A stretch of 64,000 nt of DNA from Methylocystis iwaonis (GCF_027925385.1 NZ_AP027142.1:3310501-3374500), one strand, 5' to 3'; shown: positions 44,402 through 53,725, counted from the first letter of the stretch. Translations and numbers: made by a program. Notes: generated by a model not told the origin, from the letters alone.

Positions 44402-44725
44402 GCAATCGTCCTAGGAGGGTCGACGGGAACAGACGGGCGCCGCGCGGGAGGGCGCGTCGTCTTTTCAAATACAAGAAATCGCTAACATGTTGCTTGCGAC
44501 AGCGTGAACTCTACACGCTATCGTTCTGGATTCAAGAGTATTTCATGGAATTAATACATGACAAAGTTCTACTATATTAGAATACATATACTAATACGAC
44601 CAGCCGTACATGCTGCTGACAGCCGAGGCGAAGATAGCAAAGCGCGTTTTGCGGCTATTGCCTTTTCTGATGATATAGTCTATGACTTTTATAGATTAAT
44701 TCGCGCGCTGCTTGAAGGCCGTGGA
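44402..44725. promoter_or_regulatory. Divergent control region, encapsulin / serine acetyltransferase, with inverted repeats
   Basis: 324 bases, AT-rich in its right two thirds. Three inverted repeats are visible: AGCGTG-N7-CACGCT at 44501-44519; TATTAG-N10-CTAATA at 44575-44596; TCTAT-N7-ATAGA at 44679-44695. The last shares ATAGATTA with the Rrf2 gene's own upstream region (41047-41054). They are candidate operators for the Rrf2 regulator. The frame extending the acetyltransferase upstream to 44558 is treated as non-coding. Confidence 0.5.
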
Positions 44726-45667
44726 ATGACGCAACAGTTCGAGACAATTTTCCTGGACCCGGACGGATTCGACGTCGAAGACATCGTCTCAGCTCTCGCC
44801 ATCTTGCGTCGAAAGTCGCAGACGAATCGTTACGGAAACGGCCGGCTTCCCGAGCTGCCGTCGCGCGCGGCCATACTCGACACTGTCGAGGATTTGACCG
44901 CGGTTCTCTATCCACGGCATTTCGGCCCTTATGAGCTGACGCCGGAGACGACGGACGCCTTCTTGACCCGGACTCTCGGCCGTGCGCTGCGGATGCTGCG
45001 TGAGCAGGTCCGCCGCGAGCTCAAGCTCTTCGAACCCGAAGCCGCCGACGATGCGCTCGCGACCCGCGCCAGACTGATCACAGAAGAATTCGCGCAGGCG
45101 CTGCCACAGGTCCGCATGCTTCTCGATACGGATATTCGCGCCGCCTTCACAGGCGATCCGGCGGCCAAGAGTCTCGACGAAGTCGTCTTCTGCTATCCTG
45201 GCGTTTCCGCCATCATCCGCCATCGTCTCGCGCATCGGCTTTATTTGCTCGGCGCGACGATGATCGCCCGCATCGTCGCCGAGATCGCGCATTCGCAAAC
45301 CGGCATCGATATTCACCCCGGCGCGACCATCGGCGAAAGCTTTTTCATCGATCACGGGACAGGCGTCGTCATCGGCGAGACGGCGATCATCGGCAAGCGC
45401 GTGCGCCTCTATCAGGCCGTTACCCTCGGAGCCAAGCGTTTCGACGTCGACGAGAACGGCGCACTCGAAAAAGGCAAGCCGCGCCATCCGATCATCGAGG
45501 ACGACGTCGTGATCTATGCGGGCGCCACCGTGCTCGGCCGTATCACCATCGGTCGTGGCTCCGCCATCGGCGGCAATGTCTGGCTCACCCAGAGCGTGCC
45601 GCCCGGCGCCAACATTTCCCAGGCGAAGGCGCGCGTGGAAGTCTTCGACCATGGGGCAGGCATATGA
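44726..45667 (+). CDS. Serine O-acetyltransferase (EpsC/CysE type)
   Basis: Makes O-acetylserine, the carbon skeleton for cysteine. 313 residues: long alpha-helical N-domain, then a left-handed beta-helix of hexapeptide repeats (TGIDIHPGATIGESFFIDHG, TGVVIGETAIIGKRV, YQAVTLGAKRFDVDENG, AIGGNVWLTQSVPPG). Catalytic His in DIHPG and IDHGTG. The length and DENG/KGKPRHP insert fit the EpsC branch. ATG 44726 follows GAAGGCCGTGGA; the ORF's earlier start at 44558 lies in the AT-rich promoter area. Cysteine synthase follows 52 bases downstream. Confidence 0.9.
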   Translation: MTQQFETIFLDPDGFDVEDIVSALAILRRKSQTNRYGNGRLPELPSRAAILDTVEDLTAVLYPRHFGPYELTPETTDAFLTRTLGRALRMLREQVRRELKLFEPEAADDALATRARLITEEFAQALPQVRMLLDTDIRAAFTGDPAAKSLDEVVFCYPGVSAIIRHRLAHRLYLLGATMIARIVAEIAHSQTGIDIHPGATIGESFFIDHGTGVVIGETAIIGKRVRLYQAVTLGAKRFDVDENGALEKGKPRHPIIEDDVVIYAGATVLGRITIGRGSAIGGNVWLTQSVPPGANISQAKARVEVFDHGAGI

Positions 45668-45719
45668 GTTTCGATCGGCGGACCGGAAGCGCTTCGGCAG
45701 GAAGTGAAAGGATAGACGA

Positions 45720-46703
45720 ATGACTATTCACAGCGTGAACTTCACCCCGGCGGCGCGGCCAGGGCGCGGCCGGATCTACGACTCCATCACCCAAACCATC
45801 GGCGACACGCCGATCGTGCGGCTCGATCGCATTGCGCGCCTCAAAGGCGTGAAGGCGAATATTCTGGCGAAGCTCGAATTCTTCAATCCCATCTCCAGCG
45901 TCAAGGACCGCATCGGCGTTGCGATGATCGAGACGCTCGAAAAGGAGGGGCGTATTGCGCCCGGCAGGACGGTTCTAATCGAGCCGACATCCGGCAACAC
46001 CGGCATTGCGCTCGCCTTCGTCGCCGCCGCGCGCGGCTACCGGCTCATTCTGGTGATGCCTGAATCGATGTCGCTCGAACGGCGCAAGATGCTCGCTCTG
46101 CTCGGCGCGGAGCTCGTGCTCACGCCTGCCTCGCAAGGAATGAAGGGCGCGCTCGCGAAAGCCAATGAGCTTCTTGCGCAGAACCCCGACGCGCTCATCC
46201 CCCAGCAGTTCGAGAACCCCGCCAATCCCGAAATTCATCGCGCGACCACGGCGGAGGAAATCTGGAACGACACCAATGGCGAGATCGATTATTTCATTTC
46301 AGGCGTCGGCACGGGCGGCACGATCACCGGCGTCGGACAAGTGCTGAAGCGGCGCAACCAAAATCTGCGCGTCGTCGCCGTGGAGCCGGAAGACTCGGCG
46401 GTGCTCTCCGGCCGCCCGCCGGGACCGCACAAGATTCAGGGCATTGGCGCAGGCTTCGTGCCGCCCGTTCTCGACCGGAGCGTGATCGACGAGATCGTCA
46501 CCATCGGCAATCAGACGGCGCTCGACACCGCGCGACTCATTGCACGGACCGAAGGCGTCCCCGTCGGCATTTCTTCGGGCGCGGCGCTCGCGGCCGCATT
46601 GGAGATCGGCGCCCGCCCGGAGGCCGAAGGAAAGAATATTGTCGTGATCGTTCCGTCTTTCGCGGAGCGTTATCTCTCCACGGCGCTTTTCGAAGGGTTG
46701 TAG
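45720..46703 (+). CDS. cysK: Cysteine synthase A (O-acetylserine sulfhydrylase)
   Basis: PLP enzyme joining O-acetylserine and sulfide to cysteine. 327 residues with the PLP-lysine block [18 protein letters not shown] (about residues 53-70), [34 protein letters not shown] for phosphate binding, and [12 protein letters not shown] at the C-terminus. Ribosome site AAAGGATAGACGA. With the upstream acetyltransferase it forms a two-gene cysteine biosynthesis unit diverging from the encapsulin-desulfurase pair, which consumes cysteine. Confidence 0.95.
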   Translation: MTIHSVNFTPAARPGRGRIYDSITQTIGDTPIVRLDRIARLKGVKANILAKLEFFNPISSVKDRIGVAMIETLEKEGRIAPGRTVLIEPTSGNTGIALAFVAAARGYRLILVMPESMSLERRKMLALLGAELVLTPASQGMKGALAKANELLAQNPDALIPQQFENPANPEIHRATTAEEIWNDTNGEIDYFISGVGTGGTITGVGQVLKRRNQNLRVVAVEPEDSAVLSGRPPGPHKIQGIGAGFVPPVLDRSVIDEIVTIGNQTALDTARLIARTEGVPVGISSGAALAAALEIGARPEAEGKNIVVIVPSFAERYLSTALFEGL

Positions 46704-46707
46704 CCGC

Positions 46708-46813
46708 CGTCATTCCCGGCGGGCTGAAAGCCCGACCGGGAATCCAGAGCCCGCAACAGCGCTGTTTCGCGCTGGATTCCCGATCGCTTGCTTTGCGAGC
46801 GTCGGGAATGACG
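46708..46813. repeat. Extragenic palindrome, family A
   Basis: Complete copy: CGTCATTCCCGGCGGGCTGA at the left, CGACCGGGAATCCAGAGCCC, then CTGGATTCCCGATCGCTTGC and GCGAGCGTCGGGAATGACG at the right. Ends are inverted repeats. It sits between the convergent cysK and DUF6165 genes and could also end their transcripts. Confidence 0.85.
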
Positions 46814-46822
46814 CGACTCGCC

Positions 46823-47236
46823 TCAGCAGTAGGATTTTTCCTCGACCAGAGACGAGCCGCAGAGTTGGTTCAGCCGATATTTCAGCGCGGCGCGCCGGTC
46901 GTTCTGGTGATAAACGCTGCGCGCAAGCTCGATGAAACGCGGGCCGAAATCGCCCTTGCGCTCACAGTCGCGGATTTCGTCCTCGATCGCCCAAAGCGCC
47001 GCATTCACCTCGGCCAATTGGCGACGTACGGACTCCAGATCGGAGGCCCCGAGACCGAGACGAAACTCCGTTTCGCGCAAGAGCTTCAGCTCCTGCCGAA
47101 CATTGGTAAGCTTCTTTGCATCTTCGATGTGATGCTCCTTGAGCTCCAATATGGAGATGCGATCGAAGAGTTCTCCGATCGAAGACGGAAGCATCAAGGG
47201 ATCATTGTTTCCGAAGATCGACTGCTTCGTCGTCAT
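46823..47236 (-). CDS. DUF6165-like protein
   Basis: Function unknown. 137 residues, mostly helical: LPSSIGELFDRISILELKEH followed by two predicted amphipathic coiled-coil helices (residues 35-105) and the end YRLNQLCGSSLVEEKSYC. The pattern resembles small DUF6165 proteins, as far as I recall. The ATG at 47236 overlaps the stop of the upstream TPR gene (ATGA), so the two are translationally coupled and may work together, perhaps in glycan transfer. Confidence 0.7.
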   Translation of the reverse strand: MTTKQSIFGNNDPLMLPSSIGELFDRISILELKEHHIEDAKKLTNVRQELKLLRETEFRLGLGASDLESVRRQLAEVNAALWAIEDEIRDCERKGDFGPRFIELARSVYHQNDRRAALKYRLNQLCGSSLVEEKSYC

Positions 47237-49053
47237 AGCCTCGCTCGCAAAGCCTCCGTCATGTCCGCAATCACGCCGCCCCAATCGCCCAACGTGCGCG
47301 GGCGAAAAAGCCGCGCGGTCGGATACCATGGGCTATCGTCGCGCTGCAGCAGCCAGCGCCACTCGGGCACATATTTGAGGGCGATCCATAGCGGACGACC
47401 TAGCGCGCCCGCGAGATGGGCGATCGACGTGTCGATCGTGATGACGAGGTCCATCGCCTCCATCGCCGCCGCCGTGTCGAGAAAAGCATCGGGCCCCGTG
47501 TCGAAATCCGGGCCCAGCTCCTCGATCCGAAACACCCCATTGGCCTTCGTGATTTCCTGCACGCCCTCGTTCTTCTGCAGGCTGATGAGACGAACGCCCG
47601 GAAGCTCGGCGAGCGGCGCGAAAGCGGAAAGCGGCGCGCTGCGGGTATCATCCGACTGGGCGGTCGAGCTGCCGCGCCAGGAGACGCCGATCTTGAACCC
47701 GTGGGCGCCGATCCGCTGCCGCCAGACGTCACGCCGCCGAGGATCGGCCGCCAGGTAACGCGCGGGCGCCGGTATGCTGTCGACCCTCGTCCCTAAGACG
47801 AGCGGAAGGCTGCAAAGCGGCGTGAAAAGATCGAACTCGTCGACCCGCACATCCGTCACCAGCTCGGTCGGCGGGTCGAGTGTCTCGATCAAAGCGCGCA
47901 TGCTCGCGCGACAACCAAATGCAACTCGGCGCGCAGGTTCTCGCGCCAATAAGGGAAAATAGCGGCTATATTGGATGACGTCGCCGAGACCGGCTTCATC
48001 CATCACCAGCAGGCGCTTACCTGTTAAATCCTCGCCGCGCCATTCCGGCCAGGGCAACCACGCTTTCAAGTGTAGAGTGTGGCTATTCGCCCGCCGATAT
48101 TCGAAGAGCGGAAGCCCCTCGGGATAGCGGCCAAGCAGCAACAAGAGAGCGCCCTTGTTGCTTTTCACATCTTCATTTTCAGGGTTGATCGCCAGCGCCG
48201 CATCGAATGTGCGCAAAGCGGCGTCGATCTCTCCGAGTTCTTTGAGCGCAATGGCCTGGCCGCTCAAGGCATCCGCGTCATTGGGGGAGAGCTCCAGCGC
48301 GCGGATGAAGGCGTCCCGCGCCGTCTCATACAAGCCGAGCTTCAAAGCGACAGTGCCATAGGCGCGCCAGGCCAGCGACACGTTTGCGTCGCAAGCAAGG
48401 GCTTCTTTTGCGCTGGCGAAGGCTTCGTCGCGCCGATTGAGCGAGAGAAGCGCCGTAGAGCGATTGACGAGAAGCTCGACGTCGCGCGGTGAAAGGCGCA
48501 AGGCAGCATCGTAGATTTTCAACGCCTCGTCGAAGCGTTTCGCCGCGAGCAGCGCATCGGCCTTGAGGCGCAAGGCGCGCTGGTTGCGCGGGTCTTTCTC
48601 GAGCAGCCGATCGCAATAGGCGATCGCCTCCAGAAATCGCCCACGCTTGCTCTCGGCGAAAGCCGCCGAATCCGCGGCAATCGCATAGCTCGGGTTGATT
48701 TCCAGCGCCCGCGCAAAGGCGAGAAGCGCGTCGTCGACCGCGCCGAGCCCCAATAATGAGACGCCGAAATTGTACCATAGATCCTCTTCTCGCGGCGCAA
48801 GAGCGAGCGCGGCGTCGTAATCGAAGAGGGCTTCATTGTCGCGGCCCAATGCGTGCAGAGACAGCGCGCGTCCCCTCAGCGCGTCGATGCAGTTTTTATC
48901 GAATTTGAGCGCCTTGCTATAAGCGGCATGCGCCTGCGCATAGCGCCGCGCCAAAAGCTCGGCCGCGCCTTTCGCGACAAAATACGCCGCGCCTACTGGC
49001 GGCGCGAAGGCGCTGGGCGCATGTCGTACTGTCTGATGTCGAGACCGGGCCAT
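47233..49053 (-). CDS. TPR-repeat protein with glycosyltransferase-like C-domain
   Basis: 606 residues. About eight tetratricopeptide repeats (residues 30-330; for example YAQAHAAYSKALKFDKNCID, YETARDAFIRALELSPNDAD) precede a GT9/heptosyltransferase-like domain. That domain has LVMDEAGLGDVIQYSRYFPL, KIGVSWRGSS and TIDTSIAHLAGALGRPLWI. Possible function: protein or lipopolysaccharide glycosylation. The ATG at 49053 is the first ATG; an in-frame TTG lies two codons earlier. Coupled to the DUF6165 gene. Confidence 0.85.
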   Translation of the reverse strand: MARSRHQTVRHAPSAFAPPVGAAYFVAKGAAELLARRYAQAHAAYSKALKFDKNCIDALRGRALSLHALGRDNEALFDYDAALALAPREEDLWYNFGVSLLGLGAVDDALLAFARALEINPSYAIAADSAAFAESKRGRFLEAIAYCDRLLEKDPRNQRALRLKADALLAAKRFDEALKIYDAALRLSPRDVELLVNRSTALLSLNRRDEAFASAKEALACDANVSLAWRAYGTVALKLGLYETARDAFIRALELSPNDADALSGQAIALKELGEIDAALRTFDAALAINPENEDVKSNKGALLLLLGRYPEGLPLFEYRRANSHTLHLKAWLPWPEWRGEDLTGKRLLVMDEAGLGDVIQYSRYFPLLAREPARRVAFGCRASMRALIETLDPPTELVTDVRVDEFDLFTPLCSLPLVLGTRVDSIPAPARYLAADPRRRDVWRQRIGAHGFKIGVSWRGSSTAQSDDTRSAPLSAFAPLAELPGVRLISLQKNEGVQEITKANGVFRIEELGPDFDTGPDAFLDTAAAMEAMDLVITIDTSIAHLAGALGRPLWIALKYVPEWRWLLQRDDSPWYPTARLFRPRTLGDWGGVIADMTEALRARL

Positions 49054-49166
49054 AGGCAAAGGTGAGCCGAAAAAAGGAAGTCGCCGGCTGCAAGCCTATG
49101 AAGACAAGCTTTCCGCAAGCTGACTGCCTCGACCGGTCCAATTTGCGCCAGGCATATGCATAGCGA

Positions 49167-49589
49167 TCAGCGCGGCGTCTGCGCGCCCTGCCCCGCGAAG
49201 GCGCCGTCGACCCAGACGCCTTCCTTCAAAATCTTTCCCGATTTATCAGTGAGCACGCCGCGCCCATTCGGTCTATCATTTTTGAATTCGCCCGACCATT
49301 TGTTGCCGTTCTGGCTCGTATAGACGCCTGCGCCTTCGCGGCGGTCATTCACGAAGCCGCCGGTATATTGCTGCCCATCCGGATAAGTGATCGCGCCCTG
49401 CCCATGTCTTTTATCGTCTTTGAACGCGCCGACATATTTCGACCAATCGTCATAAGTGTAAGCGCCTTCGCAATCGGTCCACACGACCTTTCGGCTCGCC
49501 GGGCAAGGCGGGAGCTTGCCGGCCGCAATGACTGATTGCGGCGCCGACATCGACAGCAGGAGCAGCGTCAGAAGCAGAAAACGCGACAA
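49167..49589 (-). CDS. Secreted MORN-repeat protein
   Basis: 140 residues: signal peptide (hydrophobic FLLLTLLLLSMSAPQ, likely cut near IAAG), a two-Cys linker, then four MORN-type repeats at about 50-125 (YVGAFKDDKRHGQGAITYPD, YTGGFVNDRREGAGVYTSQN, WSGEFKNDRPNGRGVLTDKS). MORN repeats serve as membrane or protein contact surfaces; the role here is unknown. Start taken at TTG 49589, just after GAGGAGG; the frame extends to 49619 but without a ribosome site. Confidence 0.75.
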   Translation of the reverse strand: MSRFLLLTLLLLSMSAPQSVIAAGKLPPCPASRKVVWTDCEGAYTYDDWSKYVGAFKDDKRHGQGAITYPDGQQYTGGFVNDRREGAGVYTSQNGNKWSGEFKNDRPNGRGVLTDKSGKILKEGVWVDGAFAGQGAQTPR

Positions 49590-49608
49590 GGGGCCTCCTC
49601 CTCGGTTC

Positions 49609-51816
49609 TCAATGTGCAAGCGGCGACGGGCGAAGCTGGAAGTTCACGACAAGCGGCGCCGAATAGGTTTCCGGCGTCTTGCCCGGCGCGCCCGGCGCAG
49701 GGGCGTCGATCGCCTCGATATGGAAAGGCGTGCGATTGCCGGAAGTCGTCCAAAGGCCGCGGCCTTTCCAGCCAGCGGACGGATCGTCGATGCGGCCGTC
49801 GACGCCCTTTGCATAGAAACCCATCGGATAGGGGACGCGCAGCTCGACAATCTGTCCGTTCACCAGCGCGTGCAGCGAGTCCGATTGATTGCCGGTGGCG
49901 AAGGGCGTGTTCGGCCCGAGGCCCAGAATATCGTGCTGATCCACCCAGGCGTAATAGGGCGTCTCCGCCGCGCCCGGCGCGCCGGCGAAACCGGGGCCCG
50001 GAAGCGGATAGAAGCTCCAGCCCTCAGGGCATTTCTCGCCCTTTTCGGCGCCGGCCCCGTTGAGCGGCCCCTTGCATTTGCGGCGGTCGAAGCTCGCCAG
50101 ATGCCCGCTGCCGAGCGCCGCCCAAAAGACGCCGTTGCGATCTACGTCCGCGCCGCGAATGCCATAGCCCGGCGACGGCACTTTGTAGATTTCGGTGAGC
50201 GCCGTCTCCGGCGGATTGGCGCCGAGCGCGACGCGCACCGCATAGCCGGGGAAAGTGAGATTGGAGCCCCACACGGAACCGTCGAGCGGGCTGGAGGCGA
50301 CGCTGTAGAGCCCGTAAGGCACGCGCGTGTCTTTCGTCGCGTCGATCGGCTTGCCCGGTTGGTTGTAGTCCTCCGAGCGCTTGCCGTCGCCATTGGTGTC
50401 GACGACGAGCGCCGTCCACCCCTGCGATTGCGCGCTGTCGCCGGTCTCCCAGAATTTCCTGGTGTTGACCCAGCCGAGGACGGCAAGCTCCCCCTGCCCC
50501 ACATTGTTGAGGAACAGCGTGTCGCTCTTATCCTCGGCAAAATTCAAATGATGCGAGCCGAAGCAGGTGTCGATGAAGGCCCATTTCTTCGTCTTCGGAT
50601 CATAGACCGAGACCTGACGCGCATTGCCGACGAAGCCTTCGGGCTTAGCGGGCAACGGATAAAGCTGCGCAGAACGCAGTGGGGAGTCCTTCGTGCAATA
50701 ATCTGGCGTGTTCTTTGGCGAGCGGATTTGCGCCGCGAAATAGACGCGGCCTTGCGAATCCATCGTCGGCGTATGGGCGTTGAATTTGCTGTTCCACAAG
50801 GCCTCATTGCCGAAATAGGGCGAAGGCGCGATCACCGGATTGGCGAGGAGCGAGCTTGGCGCATCCGCGTCGCGCAACTGCGCGGGCAGCAGCGATTTCG
50901 TGTTCCTGACCGGATCGAGAACCGGAATGTCGTCGCTGCCGAGTTCGGTCGCGCCATAGATCAGGCCATAGGGATTGACGGTCGGCTTGCGCTTGTCGGT
51001 CAAAGTCAGGTCGTGGAGATAATGCTTCGCGTCCGCATAATCATGCACGGTGACGACGATGTTGCGCTCGACGCCGGACGGGCGAGGCGGCGTCTCATGC
51101 GGCAACTCTCCGCCGGCGATACGGTCGGTCCAATCAGCAAAAAGCGCGAGCTGCCCGCCATCCGGCGAATCGAGACGGGCAATCCCGTTGATCATTGCCG
51201 TGCCGCCCTGACCCGATTGCAGGCGCCGCCGCCAAGCCTCGATGGATGAATCGAAGTGCCCCAGCGAAGCGGGAATGGCGCGCGTGGCCAGATTGCCGAG
51301 CTGATGACAAGGACCGCAACCATTAGTCTTCACAAGATCGAGCCATTGCTCTTGCGATGTAAAATTCTCAGGCACACCATTGCCGCTCGCTCCCGTGCCG
51401 GGAAACTTCTCACGGCCGGGAACTTTGAGCAGGGAAAGCCAGTAGATCGGCGGATAATATTGCGCCGCGGCCGAGAGGCTCGGCGCAACGACTGCCTGCA
51501 GATCGATCTTTTGTCCCGGCTCCGCGGCGACCTTTGGCGAATCGACCAGCCCATAGCCGCGCACCCAAAGCCGGTAATGCGCTTTGGGCAGATCCGGGAT
51601 GACGTAGCGCCCCGCCTCGTCCGTCACCGCGATCTTCGCGAAACGAGTCCCGAGTTCCGTCGTCTCGGCGATGACCCATACGCCCGCCTCGGCGCCGACG
51701 CGGCTCGTCACGACGCCGCCGATGTCGTCGGGGTCGAGCGTGAGCGCTGTTTCGGCGCCGGCTTGGGCCGCGGCGGACAGCGAGAGGCTCAAAGCAAGGA
51801 CGACGGATGATTTCAT
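49609..51816 (-). CDS. Periplasmic monoheme protein with carboxypeptidase-regulatory-like domain
   Basis: 735 residues, exported (signal peptide 1-22, AQAGA cut site). An N-terminal beta-sandwich of the carboxypeptidase regulatory type (residues 32-110: GGVVTSRVGAEAGVWVIAET, AGRYVIPDLPKAHYRLWVRG) is followed by one c-type heme motif CGPCH (167-171). A long propeller-like region follows, with repeated strand motifs (VYFAAQIRS, VFWAALGSG). Function unknown; probably an electron-transferring or binding protein. Divergent from the arylsulfotransferase-family gene, 230 bases apart. Confidence 0.75.
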   Translation of the reverse strand: MKSSVVLALSLSLSAAAQAGAETALTLDPDDIGGVVTSRVGAEAGVWVIAETTELGTRFAKIAVTDEAGRYVIPDLPKAHYRLWVRGYGLVDSPKVAAEPGQKIDLQAVVAPSLSAAAQYYPPIYWLSLLKVPGREKFPGTGASGNGVPENFTSQEQWLDLVKTNGCGPCHQLGNLATRAIPASLGHFDSSIEAWRRRLQSGQGGTAMINGIARLDSPDGGQLALFADWTDRIAGGELPHETPPRPSGVERNIVVTVHDYADAKHYLHDLTLTDKRKPTVNPYGLIYGATELGSDDIPVLDPVRNTKSLLPAQLRDADAPSSLLANPVIAPSPYFGNEALWNSKFNAHTPTMDSQGRVYFAAQIRSPKNTPDYCTKDSPLRSAQLYPLPAKPEGFVGNARQVSVYDPKTKKWAFIDTCFGSHHLNFAEDKSDTLFLNNVGQGELAVLGWVNTRKFWETGDSAQSQGWTALVVDTNGDGKRSEDYNQPGKPIDATKDTRVPYGLYSVASSPLDGSVWGSNLTFPGYAVRVALGANPPETALTEIYKVPSPGYGIRGADVDRNGVFWAALGSGHLASFDRRKCKGPLNGAGAEKGEKCPEGWSFYPLPGPGFAGAPGAAETPYYAWVDQHDILGLGPNTPFATGNQSDSLHALVNGQIVELRVPYPMGFYAKGVDGRIDDPSAGWKGRGLWTTSGNRTPFHIEAIDAPAPGAPGKTPETYSAPLVVNFQLRPSPLAH

Positions 51817-52046
51817 AGGCGCTTCCTTCGAGGCGACGTCTTCGGCGCGGCAAACTAACATGTTCTTACCTATCCACAAGAAGGATATTTTATATTGCCG
51901 CGACAAGCGCGCGCTCGTCATGCACAACTTTTTCCTTATATAAAAGCACCAAACACTCTATTCTCTTCGTCCCGGTCGCAGGCTATTGCATACCAAAACA
52001 CTATAGTTATAATCGCCTCAGTTCCAGGCGACGGAGAGGTAGACTC
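51817..52046. promoter_or_regulatory. AT-rich divergent promoter region
   Basis: 230 bases between the monoheme protein and the arylsulfotransferase-family gene. Strongly AT-rich at 51870-52020 (AAGGATATTTTATATTGCCG, ACACTATAGTTATAATCG). It presumably holds both promoters; a TATAAT-like sequence at 52008-52013 (TTATAATCG) could be the -10 of the plus-strand gene. Confidence 0.45.
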
Positions 52047-53474
52047 ATGGCTCATTCGACGGCTTGCGCGCTCGTTCAGAACCAATCTCGCAAGCAGCGG
52101 CTCCTCGCTTTGACGGGCGCCGCTTTCTTTTTCTTCGCGATGCGCGCGGCGCCGCCCGCCCACGCCGAACCGAGCGTCTACCCCACCGGAACCACGATCT
52201 ACGATCCGGCCAAGGCCTATAATTCCTACGTGCTCTTTCCGGGCGGCGACGACGTTTCCCGCTTGATCGACCTCACCGGAAAGGTCGTGCACGAATGGAA
52301 ATATTCGGGGCAGCCCGTCGCCTTTATCGATCCGGCGCTTGTCGGCGGCGCGCGCGGCCATGTCTTCGTCACGCTGGAAACGGAGGAAGGCAAAGGCACG
52401 GATCTCGTGCCCGGCCGCACCTTCACGCGAATCCGCAAAAGCGTCGGCGAGGTGGACTGGAACGGCGCCAAGCTCTGGGAATTCGGCGCCAACGCGCCCG
52501 GCGGCCGTGCGCAGCAACATCACGACATTGCACGGCTGCCAAACGGCAATACGCTCGTGCTCTCGAATATCGTCTACCCGCTGCCGGGCTTCGCCACGCC
52601 GCAAGTGCTCGACGACGTCGCCTATGAAGTGAATCCGGAGGGCGACATCGTCTGGACATGGGCTGCATCGGACCATATCGACGAGATCGGCTTTACCGCC
52701 GACGAGCTGAAACTCGTAAAGAACTCGAAAAGCGCCGACTATCTTCACGTCAATGATCTGAAGCCCGTCGGCCCGAACCATTGGTTCGACGAAGGCGACC
52801 AGCGTTTCGCGCCGGACAATCTCATCTTCGATTCACGCTCTGCGAACTTCATCGCGATCATCGACCGCAAGACGCGCAAGATCGCCTGGACCCTGGGGCC
52901 GCATTATCCGGGGATTTCGGAAGATGGGAGCCCGACCTCGCGGAAGGTGCCACGTCCGGTCGATCAGATCTCCGGCCAGCACGACGCGCATATCATTCCA
53001 AAAGGCTTGCCGGGCGCGGGCAATCTCCTCGTCTTCGACAACCAGGGCGAGGCCGGCTATCCGCACGCCGCCGTCTCCATCACCGGCGGCTCGCGCGTGC
53101 TCGAGATCAATCCAGTGACGAAGGAAATTGTCTGGCAATATACGGGCGCCAGCTCGGGCCAGCAGGGATGGGCGTTCCGAAGCACGCATATCAGCAATGC
53201 GCGCCGGCTTCCCAACGGCAACACCTTCATCGACGAAGGTCAGATCGGCCGTTTCTTCCAGGTGACGCCGGCGGGCGAGATCGTCTGGGAATATGTCAAT
53301 CCTTATCCGCGCCGCGGCAAAGATCCCGAGACCGGTCGCGCCACTGTGAGTTACGCGGTCTATCGGGCGCAGCCGGTTCCTTACGAATGGGCGCCGGAGG
53401 GAACGCCGCATAGCGAAGAAAGCGTGACGCCGCCAGAGAACGCGAGTTTCCATATTTCGGCCAAAGCAAAGTAA
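52047..53474 (+). CDS. Arylsulfotransferase (ASST) family protein
   Basis: Periplasmic beta-propeller enzyme family transferring sulfate between phenolic compounds without PAPS. 475 residues: signal peptide 1-41 (AAPPAHA cut), then propeller blades with conserved HHDIARLPNGNTLVLSN, WFDEGDQRFAPDNLIFDSR, QHDAHIIPKGLPGAGNLLVF, STHISNARRLPNGNTFIDEG and VTPAGEIVWEYVNPY. Several His in these blades are candidates for the sulfated catalytic residue. Ribosome site GGAGAGGTAGACTC. Physiological substrate unknown. Confidence 0.82.
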   Translation: MAHSTACALVQNQSRKQRLLALTGAAFFFFAMRAAPPAHAEPSVYPTGTTIYDPAKAYNSYVLFPGGDDVSRLIDLTGKVVHEWKYSGQPVAFIDPALVGGARGHVFVTLETEEGKGTDLVPGRTFTRIRKSVGEVDWNGAKLWEFGANAPGGRAQQHHDIARLPNGNTLVLSNIVYPLPGFATPQVLDDVAYEVNPEGDIVWTWAASDHIDEIGFTADELKLVKNSKSADYLHVNDLKPVGPNHWFDEGDQRFAPDNLIFDSRSANFIAIIDRKTRKIAWTLGPHYPGISEDGSPTSRKVPRPVDQISGQHDAHIIPKGLPGAGNLLVFDNQGEAGYPHAAVSITGGSRVLEINPVTKEIVWQYTGASSGQQGWAFRSTHISNARRLPNGNTFIDEGQIGRFFQVTPAGEIVWEYVNPYPRRGKDPETGRATVSYAVYRAQPVPYEWAPEGTPHSEESVTPPENASFHISAKAK

Positions 53475-53499
53475 GCACGGCGATCGAGCGAGGCCAGCG

Positions 53500-53676
53500 A
53501 TGTTTCACGTCTATTTGATCAAGATCGGCGTCGACCCCGTCGGCGTCGTCGCGGACGGACCCGAGGGCTACCGCTTCTACGCGATCGAAGACTCTTTTCG
53601 AGAACTCGAAGAGCTCGTATTCGACCGCGCGGAGGATGCGAGAAGCGCTGCGGTCATTTTGTTCGATAGCAAATGA
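53500..53676 (+). CDS. Small uncharacterised protein, 58 residues
   Basis: Read by hand: begins MFHVYLIKIGVDPVGVVADG and ends SAAVILFDSK. Acidic, apparently soluble, mixed alpha/beta (a strand, a turn, a helix FRELEELVFDRAEDA). No family recognised. It fits neatly between the arylsulfotransferase (25 bases before) and the cupin (49 bases after), all on the plus strand, with GCGAGG before the ATG. Confidence 0.55.
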   Translation: MFHVYLIKIGVDPVGVVADGPEGYRFYAIEDSFRELEELVFDRAEDARSAAVILFDSK

Positions 53677-53725
53677 GGTCGATGCATGGCCGCTCGAGCC
53701 GCTCGTATCCGGGAGTGAGATAGAC

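Noticed and set aside
49516-51249. 577-residue plus-strand frame
   Set aside because: Antisense to the monoheme protein, whose signal peptide and CGPCH motif are clear.
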